From Paenibacillus kribbensis (GTDB lineage: Bacteria; Bacillota; Bacilli; Paenibacillales; Paenibacillaceae), in contig NZ_CP020028.1 of NCBI RefSeq assembly GCF_002240415.1, forward strand, positions 4,551,501-4,615,500: a DNA stretch of 64,000 nt, read 5' to 3'. The position numbers and the translations under genes were made by a program. Positions 16,902-25,643 of the stretch are shown one piece after another (the first letter of the stretch is position 1; every line of letters begins with the position of its first letter). The notes under the pieces are model-generated. The model was not told the DNA's origin and did not search any database. It saw only the letters and a list, made by a program, of their open reading frames with translations.

Positions 16902-18032
16902 ATGTTTAAACCAAGATTTACTATTACGTCGTCAATGATTAATAACTTACTGAAAATAGAACGCTCCAGCGTAGTTGTAGAACAGCTTCCGCTTCCGGCA
17001 ACGATTCTTGAGGAATTAAAAAAAGAAGCTCAAGAGGTTACTGTCCTTCTTTCAACCAAAATGGAAGGTAATACACTGGACAATGAAGCTAAGCGTAGGG
17101 TTCTTTATAAATCCAGTAAAAACGATGAGGAACAAGAAATTTATAACTTGATGAAGGCAATTGAATTTCTTGATGAGTCGGAGCAGCGTGAACTGCCTAT
17201 TACCGAGGAATGGATTAAAAAACTACATGCTATCATCAAAGTAGTACATGGGCGGAGACCCAAGCTGAGCGAATACCGTAATGAACAAAACAAAGTGGGC
17301 GACCGCAATCAGACAGGCTTTTATCTCCCACCGGAGTCTCAAGATGTTCCTACTCTGATGGAAGACTTGATTGCATGGGTCAATTCACCACAGAATGTGA
17401 ATTTAGCTGTTCCGATTCAAGCAGGAATAGCAATGTGGCAGTTTCTAACTATTCATCCGTACATGGATGGCAACGGACGAACCGCTCGTATGATCGCCAC
17501 ATACATTTTGCGTAGAGGGGGTTATGGTCTGAAAGGATTGTTTGTCTTAGAAAATTTCTATGATCGAAACCTAAATGATTATTACCGTGCATTGCAAATG
17601 AAGCTTTCCCATAATTATTATTTCGGTCGAAATGATGCAGATATAACCCTTTGGTTAGAATACTTTTTGAATGGATTAGCCGAAGTATACTCAGAAGCAT
17701 CAGAAATTGTTCGACAAAAAAATAGCGAGATGCTCAGGGTAGAACCTGAACTGATCCGTAAACTGGACATACAGCAACGCTCGCTATTCCGTCAATTGGT
17801 ATTTAAGCAAAACACCTCCTCTATAACTGAAATTTGTAGGCTATTGGACGCTGGTGAACGGACGGTAAGAGAAAAAATTAAAAGGTGGATTGAAGAAGGC
17901 TTCCTGGAACCAAAAGATCCGGAAGCGCAACGTATTCGTACTATCGTTCTTTCAACCCAATACGAAGAGCTTGCCGTCGATATTCGCAATGAACCAGAAA
18001 AATACCAGTATCTTTTGGGTATTGATGACTAA
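16902..18032 (+). CDS. Fic-family protein with winged-helix domain
   Basis: This is a 376-residue class II Fic enzyme, expected to transfer AMP (or related nucleotide) to a protein hydroxyl. The inhibitory helix motif STKMEGN is at residues 51-57, with Glu55 poised to block the active site. The Fic motif HPYMDGNGRTAR is at residues 185-196, with catalytic His185. The C-terminal third (about 285-345) is helix-turn-helix-like (TSSITEICRLLDAGERTVREKIKRWIEEGFL). ATG follows GAGGAGGG. No antitoxin gene is adjacent, as expected when inhibition is internal. Confidence 0.92.
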   Translation: MFKPRFTITSSMINNLLKIERSSVVVEQLPLPATILEELKKEAQEVTVLLSTKMEGNTLDNEAKRRVLYKSSKNDEEQEIYNLMKAIEFLDESEQRELPITEEWIKKLHAIIKVVHGRRPKLSEYRNEQNKVGDRNQTGFYLPPESQDVPTLMEDLIAWVNSPQNVNLAVPIQAGIAMWQFLTIHPYMDGNGRTARMIATYILRRGGYGLKGLFVLENFYDRNLNDYYRALQMKLSHNYYFGRNDADITLWLEYFLNGLAEVYSEASEIVRQKNSEMLRVEPELIRKLDIQQRSLFRQLVFKQNTSSITEICRLLDAGERTVREKIKRWIEEGFLEPKDPEAQRIRTIVLSTQYEELAVDIRNEPEKYQYLLGIDD

Positions 18033-18136
18033 ATGGACAGTAATCACCTTGCCTCACTATGCTTACACGAGAAAGATAACGAAAAAGAGACAGTCTGTGG
18101 GTTTGAACTGTGATCCGTAAGACGGAAACTTTGAAA

Positions 18137-18162
18137 AAAGTGACCTTCTCGCGGGTCACTTT
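18137..18162. terminator. Bidirectional terminator between Fic gene and the 18.2-kb gene
   Basis: AAAGTGACC/GGTCACTTT stem with loop TTCTCGCG between two convergent genes. Confidence 0.7.
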
Positions 18163-18182
18163 ATTGCCTTGTCTCCTCTACT

Positions 18183-18728
18183 CTACCATCTGCGTCGTTC
18201 GTCGCCTCTCAAGGGGAAGTCGCTCAAATCTCCAAGTTGGTCATGTGCAGCTTTGTAAATTCGGATGATAGCTTGTACCTTGTTAAAATCACTGTCTTCC
18301 GGACCGAATCCTTCCATATACATTTTTTGAATAATGTTTTGGAAAAAATCCATACGCTCGCGGATGAAATCCTGCTCGATTTGCAGCACCTCTTCAAAGC
18401 TGTGCGTCTCCGCAAATTCAGACAGCTCATCAGGCTCCTGTTCTTGATATCGCTCTCCTCTTATTTCCGGATTGAGATCAATGGAGGTACGCAGGGCCGA
18501 CAATAAAATATTTTCCCGCGCCAGCATGACATGAAAATCCTTGTTCTTAAACAGTTCGGCAACGATCAGACGGCACATTTCCTTGTTTTGCAGCAGAATC
18601 CCGTCAAAAGGATGCAGCGTCCACACACCGTATTTAAAAAACAAATTGAAATTAAAGCTGCTGCTTCCATACTGATACACAATGTTGATTTTCGATTCGT
18701 CGATGATTTCAAATGAAAATTCCAGCAT
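18183..18728 (-). CDS. Hypothetical protein, 181 residues
   Basis: I do not recognise a family. The product is acidic and soluble with no signal or membrane segment. The N-terminal half is beta-rich (FEIIDESKINIVYQYGSSSFNFNLFF); the C-terminal half is helical, with a charged stretch (EEVLQIEQDFIRERMDFFQN). ATG at 18728 follows AAAAGGAGAATGC, a good ribosome site. It is convergent with the Fic gene and not obviously in an operon. Confidence 0.65.
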   Translation of the reverse strand: MLEFSFEIIDESKINIVYQYGSSSFNFNLFFKYGVWTLHPFDGILLQNKEMCRLIVAELFKNKDFHVMLARENILLSALRTSIDLNPEIRGERYQEQEPDELSEFAETHSFEEVLQIEQDFIRERMDFFQNIIQKMYMEGFGPEDSDFNKVQAIIRIYKAAHDQLGDLSDFPLRGDERRRW

Positions 18729-18798
18729 GCATTCTCCTTTTAGATTCCAATATTTAACTCTATCCTATCAGAAAATGCATGGTTTTCAATAAAAAATT

Positions 18799-18900
18799 TT
18801 ATTTCACAGAATCATTTAATTCCATAATAGAATCGGCTTTTTCGCTGCTGGCAGCCACGAGTAAATAGACAATCACACACACCAGAATAAAGGACATCAT
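18799..18900 (-). CDS. Possible 33-residue single-pass membrane peptide
   Basis: ATG at 18900 follows AAAGGAGAGAACGAGCG. The frame encodes MMSFILVCVIVYLLVAASS, a clear membrane helix, then a short acidic tail (EKADSIMELNDSVK). It is too short for automatic calling. It lies alone between the 18.2-kb gene and the end of the ter cluster. It resembles small membrane or type I-toxin-like peptides, but no antisense RNA or homologue can be shown. Confidence 0.5.
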   Translation of the reverse strand: MMSFILVCVIVYLLVAASSEKADSIMELNDSVK

Positions 18901-18997
18901 ACGCTCGTTCTCTCCTTTGTGATTCACTTTTTAAGAGTTTATGCACGAGAAGGCTATGTATGTTCATCATGTCCTTTATTGGCCACTGTCAAACCAA

Positions 18998-19031
18998 AAA
19001 AGACGCTTTCAGGGTCGCCCTGGCGTCTTTT
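18998..19031. terminator. Strong stem-loop terminator
   Basis: AAAAGACGC and GCGTCTTTT outer stem with CAGGG/CCCTG inside; symmetrical A and T runs allow both directions. A natural end for the minus-strand ter operon. Confidence 0.75.
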
Positions 19032-19075
19032 CAATAGATTATATATAAGTTAAACTCGAAAAATACACATTAAAA

Positions 19076-19150
19076 CGGAGTAGGCGGAATGGTGCTGTAC
19101 AAGCGAAGCGGTGGCGATGGGAAGCACCATCCGACTGCGCAGTGGCACAA
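19076..19150. repeat. Long hairpin repeat family, short copy
   Basis: GGCGGAATGGTGCTGTACAA and GCGATGGGAAGCACCATCCG match the two arms of the copy at 8087-8216, but the central CCCGGATTTC loop part is missing. Confidence 0.65.
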
Positions 19151-19202
19151 TATGAAACTTTTAAGTTCAGCTTATATAGGGCTTTTATTTGCATTTGTAA
19201 AA

Positions 19203-20306
19203 TCAGTTCAGAAACGAGCTTAGACCATCGGAGGAATCGTTATCCTTCAGTGTTGTGGACTGTTCTTTCCTTTCGATCCCTAGACGTTGGCTAAGGTTAG
19301 CGTTGATTGTCGTCATTTTGCTTGTATAATCCTGGCAGCTCTCAATAATTCGACGGTTGGATTTTTCCGACAGATCCAAAGCAGCTACCAAATCGCCAAT
19401 CGCCTGATTCACAGCCTCCAGTGACATAGAAGGCTTGCTAAGTAAATCCGTCGTTCTCTCGGTCGTCGTTTTGAGAAGCTTGGCATTTTCCTTGAATTGG
19501 TCTTCAATGGTGCGATTGGTCGCATCGACGGCTGAAATGATTTTGTCCTGATCGGCCAGTGCCATCGCGATCATAGCCGATACGGTAATCAGATTTGATG
19601 TTTTATCAATCGCATTATTTACAGAGTCAATCAGCTTATCATTATTATCATTAATAATATCCGTTGCCGCTATCGCCTGATTATACAACAAAATCATTTC
19701 AGTCATCGACTGCGTGCGTGTAACCACCTTACGTAACCCCCGCTCCAGATGAGGCTTACGGTTTTCATTCCCCGGCTTGGCAATCTCCGTCTCGAACAGC
19801 TCTTTCAAGCGATTGCCAAAGGCAATCTTCGTCTGTAAATTGTAGATTTCTTCAATGGAAGCCCTTTTCAACTGCCTCATGCTGACAATGTTTTCTTCCA
19901 GATTGTCCTTGCCATCTCTCAAGGCAGTAATGATTTTCTCGATATTCGTCTTAACCGACTGATACTTGTAAATGTAGTTTTTCAGCGGACTCTTGCGTAT
20001 AAGCTTGCCAAAAAAGCTCACATTTTTACTCTGCTGGAGCGCTTCACATTCGTCCCGCAGCTTTAAGATCATGTTCGATACCTCGGCCCGATCACCGGAC
20101 ATAAGATCATTCACCGGACGATCCAGCATTTTAAGAGTCTGTCCAGCACGCTCCTGCGTTTTCACTCCCAGCTTGCCGATGTCATCCATTAAGGTATCCA
20201 GGCTCATGACATCGCTGCGTGATACCTTCTGTATCAGCTGTGAAGCCTCCTCGGTCACCTTTTGTTCATCTTCTTTTTTCAATTCAGCCCATGGGGTCGC
20301 CATCAT
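19203..20306 (-). CDS. telA: TelA-family toxic anion resistance protein
   Basis: This 367-residue helical cytosolic protein of the TelA/KlaA family (YceH in B. subtilis) has coiled-coil-like regions throughout and the family segment FFGKLIRKSPLKNYIYKYQSVKTNIEKII around residues 100-130. The family is linked to tellurite and other envelope stress resistance; the mechanism is unknown. AGGAGGTAGC precedes two consecutive ATG codons. It is the last gene of the ter cluster, downstream of the XpaC-like gene, a pairing common in Bacillales. Confidence 0.92.
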   Translation of the reverse strand: MMATPWAELKKEDEQKVTEEASQLIQKVSRSDVMSLDTLMDDIGKLGVKTQERAGQTLKMLDRPVNDLMSGDRAEVSNMILKLRDECEALQQSKNVSFFGKLIRKSPLKNYIYKYQSVKTNIEKIITALRDGKDNLEENIVSMRQLKRASIEEIYNLQTKIAFGNRLKELFETEIAKPGNENRKPHLERGLRKVVTRTQSMTEMILLYNQAIAATDIINDNNDKLIDSVNNAIDKTSNLITVSAMIAMALADQDKIISAVDATNRTIEDQFKENAKLLKTTTERTTDLLSKPSMSLEAVNQAIGDLVAALDLSEKSNRRIIESCQDYTSKMTTINANLSQRLGIERKEQSTTLKDNDSSDGLSSFLN

Positions 20307-20401
20307 GCTACCTCCTATTCTGAATACAACTGTTACCCGAGGCTAATCGTTGTTATTCAGAGCAGCTATGCTGCTGATTTTTTATTTTCCTAAAAATGAG
20401 C

Positions 20402-21082
20402 TTACAATTCCGAACCGCTATACCGCTGATGAATCAGCTCGGCTTTGCTCTGTAATTCCATCAAATCCTTATGCTCCACCGTGGATACAATCACTGATAT
20501 TTTGCTATCCACATCTCGCAATCCGTTTAATAATGTCCTCCGGTTGGTCCGCTTGGCTTCGCCGCTGAGCCGAAGGAACGGGTTAATCAGCCCATTCAGA
20601 TCCTTTAAAATCAGCCTCCGAACCGTGTGGTTCATTTCGCTATTGTTTAATTCATGTAAAAGCGGAATCACCCGTTGCAAACGTGCAAACAGAGCCAGTG
20701 CCTTCTCGACAATTTCGTTATCAAGCGCATCCTTCTGTCCCTCGGAAATCACCATATCCTCCAGTACCTCCAGATACTCCATCACCTGAGCAAATTCACT
20801 GGAAATCGGGTCTGGTATATGTGGTTTTCCTGTTGTAGACTCCAATGGAGCAGAAGCTTTCTGAACTGGCTGCCCTGGATCAGCGGCCTGCTCCTGTACT
20901 ATCGGAATCACGGAACCGGTCAGATTGGGACGAGGATGGCGGACAGACATAATGACGCTATATCCTCCTAGAGAAATGACCGGAATTGCCAAACATACAA
21001 ACAAGGGCAACCAATAACTCAATAAAAGCGCAATCAGATAGCTGACCACAGCAATGGTGGTGCCCCACATTTTTGACGTCAT
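20402..21082 (-). CDS. XpaC-like protein (5-bromo-4-chloroindolyl phosphate hydrolysis family)
   Basis: The start at 21082 is preceded by CAGGAGGTACAAG; the open frame to 21130 has no better site. The 226-residue protein begins with two membrane segments (about residues 8-45). A cytosolic helical domain follows, with EFAQVMEYLEVLEDMVISEG and a C-terminal helix bundle. XpaC family members are regularly encoded next to TelA and are thought to work with it at the membrane; enzymatic activity is not established. Penultimate gene of the ter operon. Confidence 0.82.
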   Translation of the reverse strand: MTSKMWGTTIAVVSYLIALLLSYWLPLFVCLAIPVISLGGYSVIMSVRHPRPNLTGSVIPIVQEQAADPGQPVQKASAPLESTTGKPHIPDPISSEFAQVMEYLEVLEDMVISEGQKDALDNEIVEKALALFARLQRVIPLLHELNNSEMNHTVRRLILKDLNGLINPFLRLSGEAKRTNRRTLLNGLRDVDSKISVIVSTVEHKDLMELQSKAELIHQRYSGSEL

Positions 21083-21140
21083 AGCTTGTACCTCCTGACG
21101 TAAACCCTTACCATATTGTAGAAAATACACTCTACATGTG

Positions 21141-22172
21141 TCAATGTAAGGATTTACGTATGGTGATCGGCTGCTCGATATGACTGGCTAAAATGTCGTA
21201 TTGCGGATAAAGTGGACCGACCTCGTTACCCAAGGCCGATTTCACTGCCAGATAAGGGAAATTGATGCCGGACAAGCATGATACATGGAGTCCTCCGGAC
21301 ATCCGCGGATTGATTTCCAGCAGCTTGGGGCGCTCGCCGTTATATTTTACCTGAATGTTATAATTGTACGGTATGTGATACGCGTCAGCGATCTTATGCG
21401 CTACATCCAGTAGTTCGGTATGCTGCTCCAGCAGCCGTAATCGCCCCCCTGCCTTCCTGCGCGGAACTGCTGCCAGCAGCTTCCCCTCCCGGTCAGCCAG
21501 GCAATCAATACTGTATTCGTATCCCTCCAGCAGTTCCATCACCATCAGGTTGGGGAACGATTCGGTGGATGACAACACATGATGTGCCTCCTCGAAGGAA
21601 ATATGGTTCAGCGCATGGCCGAACAGCTCTTCCAGCGGGTTACGTTCGTTGTCGATGACACGAAAGCCCATTCCCCCTTCTGCATTACATGGCTTGAAGC
21701 ATACCTTATGCCCGCGTGCTGCTAACGATTCATAAGCCTCTTTAAACTGCTCTGCATTGCTGGCAATAGCATAATCCGGAATCGCGACAATATCTTTTTG
21801 ACGAATGGATTCATAAAATAAATCCTTTTCCATCAGCTGCTCCAGCAGTTCGGTATCCCGGCAGACAATCACCTTGGTTCCAATATCGTCGAACCAATGA
21901 ATATGCTTGCTAATATCAAGCATATTCCAGCGTGGAATAAATACGTCAATTTCGTGGCGTCTGCAAAAATCGGCGCAAAAACGTACATACTCCACACCAC
22001 TTGTGCATGGCTCCACTTCAGCTACATCACTGGCCTGCAGAGCCATATGCTCAGGATCTGAGTGGGTCGCATAGATCTCGAACGGAATACCATCCTCATT
22101 GTTACGAATAGCATTCATATAATGATACGCCACTGAAAACCAGCGGTTAAAATACACCTTGACCTTCTTCAC
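21141..22172 (-). CDS. ATP-grasp ligase of the ter biosynthetic module
   Basis: The 343-residue ATP-grasp enzyme has the PreATP-grasp N-terminal domain, the nucleotide-binding segment GHKVCFKPCNAEGGMGFRVI at about residues 170-190, and the metal-binding end KLLEINPRMSGGLHVSCLSG near residue 310. Such enzymes join a carboxylate to an amine or thiol with ATP. In Ter clusters it is predicted to modify a small metabolite built by the neighbouring PRTase, aldolase and phosphatase. It begins 17 bases after the HAD gene. Confidence 0.88.
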   Translation of the reverse strand: MKKVKVYFNRWFSVAYHYMNAIRNNEDGIPFEIYATHSDPEHMALQASDVAEVEPCTSGVEYVRFCADFCRRHEIDVFIPRWNMLDISKHIHWFDDIGTKVIVCRDTELLEQLMEKDLFYESIRQKDIVAIPDYAIASNAEQFKEAYESLAARGHKVCFKPCNAEGGMGFRVIDNERNPLEELFGHALNHISFEEAHHVLSSTESFPNLMVMELLEGYEYSIDCLADREGKLLAAVPRRKAGGRLRLLEQHTELLDVAHKIADAYHIPYNYNIQVKYNGERPKLLEINPRMSGGLHVSCLSGINFPYLAVKSALGNEVGPLYPQYDILASHIEQPITIRKSLH

Positions 22173-22189
22173 AGCGCCACGTCCCCTAT

Positions 22190-23026
22190 CTATTCTGAAA
22201 ATGAAGCTCGAGCTGCAGACACACTCCGGTGTATTTCATAGACATACGCCATGATTTCGTCCGCTGCATAAGCACCCGACAGCTCCGTAAAGCGGTAATT
22301 GACCTCCAGCTCATCCCGCAGCTGTTCCCGGTATAGCTCACCATGGCGCGGAGCAATCGCATAGTTGGCATAGTCGAGCAGACAGCGGTCCAGCAAAGAA
22401 TCGCCAGACGCCACAACAGGCCCGCCGTCTGTAAGGTGACGAATATGCTCCACGGCTGCCTGCTTATTCACGGCAGCAGGCACCAGATACACCTTTCGCC
22501 CCTGAATGGATACCTCCCAGCCCATTTCACGCATGATTCGTGCCTTCTCCAACACCTGCTCCAGCGGCATACGATCCCGTTCAATTACGAAAGCATAAAA
22601 TAACTCGTCGCAGTAACTCTCACTTATAACCCAGTCCTCATGCAGCACCTGTCCGAACACTTGACGTGCTTCTTCCGCATGGGCACCCTCTCGGCGTACT
22701 TGTTCGTGAATACGCCGATTCCACTCTCGATCCACCTCGCCCCCGACGATGATGTTACCGCCATTGCTCGTCACGGCATAAGCTGGAACCAGCTCCGTTT
22801 GAAATACGGTGATCCGCGAATACTGTGCCATCGTGCGAGTCGTCACAGGCATAAACATGACATTTTCCGGCAGCGTCTTCAGCAGTTGGAGGGCCTGTGC
22901 TGAAATAAACGCCGCTGTTGCGCCGTCAATGTATTCCGCAGGCAACAGCCCCGCGGACTCCAACGGCACGCCAAGCGAACGTTTGGAATATATCAGCGTC
23001 TGATCCAGGTCGCTTGCATAAATCAT
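22190..23026 (-). CDS. HAD-family phosphatase of the ter biosynthetic module
   Basis: This 278-residue haloacid-dehalogenase-type hydrolase has the nucleophile motif DLDQTLIYSK (Asp6, Asp8) at the N-terminus. A sucrose-phosphatase-like cap follows, then GGPVVASGDSLLDRCLLDYA carrying the metal-binding Asp. It likely removes a phosphate from a sugar or nucleoside-like intermediate. It overlaps the upstream StiP-like gene by four bases (ATGA), showing translational coupling. Confidence 0.88.
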   Translation of the reverse strand: MIYASDLDQTLIYSKRSLGVPLESAGLLPAEYIDGATAAFISAQALQLLKTLPENVMFMPVTTRTMAQYSRITVFQTELVPAYAVTSNGGNIIVGGEVDREWNRRIHEQVRREGAHAEEARQVFGQVLHEDWVISESYCDELFYAFVIERDRMPLEQVLEKARIMREMGWEVSIQGRKVYLVPAAVNKQAAVEHIRHLTDGGPVVASGDSLLDRCLLDYANYAIAPRHGELYREQLRDELEVNYRFTELSGAYAADEIMAYVYEIHRSVSAARASFSE

Positions 23027-24174
23027 CCTTGTCCCCCCTTGAGCGGCTTGATAATCCCGCAGCAGGAATACGTCAATCCCTCAAAAACCTCGACAGGTAC
23101 GCCACGATCCTGTGCCAGCAGCATGATATGACGGAGATTCGGATTGTCTTCACGGTTGATCAGGATTTTCCACGGCACTCTGCGCAGCAACACACGGGTC
23201 GTCTCCCCCACACCGGGTTTGACCAGATTGATATCCCGGATACCAAAAGCCTTTTGAATGGACTCGATATCCCGCAAGCCCTGCCATGTCACCGCAGGTG
23301 GATTCAAGGTCATCTGTCCCGCATACGCAGCGGCAGTTGCAGCCACATCTTGAAAGTAACCCGCGACCGTATCTACAAACGTAATGGACTGATCCATCGA
23401 CCGCCAGGATTCATAAAATTTGGCCCCATGAAAATCGTCCGGCCCTATCAGATCGTCGCGCAATACCGTCCGGCTCATCAGACCCGATACGGTCGAATTC
23501 AGACAAGCACTCGGGATCAAATAATCCTCCCGTGTACCGAAGGTATCTGAGCACCTCCCCGGGTCGGCCAGCACCGCCAGATCATCATTCAGGCGCAATC
23601 CGTAGTCCGCGTTCATCTCACGACAAGCCTCGATCAGTACCTGCCGAATTGCTCCTTTTCCCGTCCAGCCATCTACAAACTGAAGCTCAATATCCAGCCC
23701 ATGCTGCTGTAAAATATACAAAATGGCATTCCGGTCGATGCCTTTGCCGCGAATAATGGAAATGCTGTAATGCGGCAAGGAAACGCCATACTTCCAGTCA
23801 ATATAACGCTTGATCAGGATACCGATGGGCGTTCCCGCTCGGGCAAGCGAAACAATTGCCGTGTTCAGCCCCCTTTTTCTTACAATCATCTCAGCCACAG
23901 AAGCTGCGGCTAGCGCAACCTTTGCAGCAGATTGGGCAAGCGTTTCGTGAAACAGAGCAATATACTCTGCTGTAGGCTCATACTCCACTGGAAGCATTTC
24001 GGAATAATGGACGCCTGACTGAATCGCCTCTTCACGATCCTCCGTCCCTTTTTCCAACGCAACACGGCTCAAATCCTTCAATAAGAAAGTGACATCCGAT
24101 GCAGGATAACTGCCTAACGGTTCGGGCGGATGAATGTTCTTCTGCTGTATTTGCTCAATAAGTGCTTGCTTCAT
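23023..24174 (-). CDS. PELOTA/StiP-type protein of the ter module
   Basis: The 383-residue protein matches the cysteine protease StiP/PELOTA-RNA-binding family of Ter clusters. The central part has SLARAGTPIGILIKRY and HYSISIIRGKGIDRNA; the last 90 residues resemble a PELOTA domain (KPGVGETTRVLLRRVPWKILINRE). A conserved Cys-Cys pair is in EGLTYSCCGIIKP at the C-terminus. It is classed as a probable hydrolase or peptidase with an RNA-binding-like tail, which is prediction. It overlaps both neighbours by four bases. Confidence 0.85.
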   Translation of the reverse strand: MKQALIEQIQQKNIHPPEPLGSYPASDVTFLLKDLSRVALEKGTEDREEAIQSGVHYSEMLPVEYEPTAEYIALFHETLAQSAAKVALAAASVAEMIVRKRGLNTAIVSLARAGTPIGILIKRYIDWKYGVSLPHYSISIIRGKGIDRNAILYILQQHGLDIELQFVDGWTGKGAIRQVLIEACREMNADYGLRLNDDLAVLADPGRCSDTFGTREDYLIPSACLNSTVSGLMSRTVLRDDLIGPDDFHGAKFYESWRSMDQSITFVDTVAGYFQDVAATAAAYAGQMTLNPPAVTWQGLRDIESIQKAFGIRDINLVKPGVGETTRVLLRRVPWKILINREDNPNLRHIMLLAQDRGVPVEVFEGLTYSCCGIIKPLKGGQG

Positions 24175-25643
24175 ATCCGCGCTCCTTTACTCTCCTGGCT
24201 AGTTAAACGGTTAAAATAAACTACATGTACTTTATCGCAGCCCAGGCCGATCAAAGCATCCAGCATAGGCTGCATTCGCTCTGGGCTCGACTCCCTTTCC
24301 AGCAAGACAAATATTTCATCATACTGACCGGGGTCTACATTATAAATAAAATTGCGTACTGTACTATCATCAGGTGAGGGATAGGTTACACCACAAGCTA
24401 CGCCATACCCTTTTTCTCGATGGGGGTAAACCGGGCTGCGTGTCGTGGACTGATAAAATACATTCGGGCCTAACTCCGCTGCAATCCGCATGGGAATGTA
24501 CATGAATTCACCCGTACCCATCACCAACGTGCGCTGCCCTGAACGAAGCTTATTCAATTGTTCAGCTGCACGCGTAATTTCTGCATTCAACGCCGCATTA
24601 TCAGCGGATTGCAGGCCGAAACGGCCTGTATATTTCAAATAAGGCGCCGTATTAGTGTAACCGTCTGTTGAGATGGAGCTGTGCAGTATTCGCTCAAAAC
24701 TGAAAGCATCCTTTTCAAAACAGTGGTCAATTATTCCAGAAGCCTCTGCCGTATCCTCGACCAAGCTAGCAGCAGCATGTTCGGTGTGTCTGACCTGCCC
24801 AGCGTATGCTGCGTGATCCAGCATGGGCACCCCCAGTAATTGGATTTCACCTTTGAGCAAGCTTAAAGTCGTAATCGTAATCCCCAGCTCTGTCTCCAGA
24901 TCGGTGAAAGTTTGCTCATCGCTGTCTGTCCGCCAATCCAATAACGAAGCAATCACATATTGCTTCCTTGGGAAATGTGCCTGAATATCCCGAATGATAT
25001 TAAGGGTTGTTTTACCTGTCGTCATTTCATCATCTACTAATACGATGGGGCCATCTCCGGCAAATGCATACTCATCCAGCGCATAGCAGCGATGATCAAC
25101 AGCATGCGAATGCTCTTCTTCAAACCGAATGATCGGCAGAAGGTCCGGAATATCCTCACGCGTCGTATGAATATACGAAGCACCGTCTGCAAACACATGG
25201 TACATACTGTGTCCCAGTGCCGTAGCCGTCTCGGCAAAACCAACAAACTTGATGGGCTCGGCAAAAGTTAAACGCTCATTCATCAGCTTTCGATAGGCTT
25301 CCTCCGCATATTCCACGTTTAGAAGCCCTTTTACGGCTTCTCCAATAAGCTGATCCATCTGTGGTCCCGCCTGTGGGACAAGCTCCTTATACAGCAGGAC
25401 CGCCAGCGCCGCACCGCCGAGCAGAGAGGTGTAAGGGTTCACTGGAATATGCTTGCCCAGCACCTTGCTGACAAACAAAAACGCACGCTTCTTGTTCACC
25501 CGCGCCGCCATTGCAAACAGCTTGTCCACAGGAAGGTGGAATGGATTATGTGTCTCGGTAATTTTAACGCTGAACTGCTCCAAGATGGGAAGCAGATGTG
25601 TTTTCGTGTTTGGGTAAGAGACTGACAAAATGTTGTTGTTCAT
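24171..25643 (-). CDS. TRSP-domain phosphoribosyltransferase of the ter module
   Basis: The 490-residue protein has an N-terminal type I phosphoribosyltransferase fold with the PRPP loop PIVLVDDEMTTGKTTLNII near residue 208. A C-terminal TRSP-type domain (about 300-490) includes LVMGTGEFMYIPMRIA and TRSPVYPHREKGYGV. It should use PRPP or a related ribose phosphate. The start at 25643 has GGGGTG before it and lies inside the preceding aldolase gene (80-base overlap); the conserved N-terminal part supports that long form. Confidence 0.87.
   Translation of the reverse strand: MNNNILSVSYPNTKTHLLPILEQFSVKITETHNPFHLPVDKLFAMAARVNKKRAFLFVSKVLGKHIPVNPYTSLLGGAALAVLLYKELVPQAGPQMDQLIGEAVKGLLNVEYAEEAYRKLMNERLTFAEPIKFVGFAETATALGHSMYHVFADGASYIHTTREDIPDLLPIIRFEEEHSHAVDHRCYALDEYAFAGDGPIVLVDDEMTTGKTTLNIIRDIQAHFPRKQYVIASLLDWRTDSDEQTFTDLETELGITITTLSLLKGEIQLLGVPMLDHAAYAGQVRHTEHAAASLVEDTAEASGIIDHCFEKDAFSFERILHSSISTDGYTNTAPYLKYTGRFGLQSADNAALNAEITRAAEQLNKLRSGQRTLVMGTGEFMYIPMRIAAELGPNVFYQSTTRSPVYPHREKGYGVACGVTYPSPDDSTVRNFIYNVDPGQYDEIFVLLERESSPERMQPMLDALIGLGCDKVHVVYFNRLTSQESKGARI

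Larger units (their letters stand above)
18729..19202. other. Intergenic stretch with small ORF, terminator and repeat
   Basis: It contains a possible 33-residue membrane peptide (18799-18900), a terminator (18998-19031) and a short copy of the long-hairpin repeat (19076-19150). Nothing else was recognised. Confidence 0.5.
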
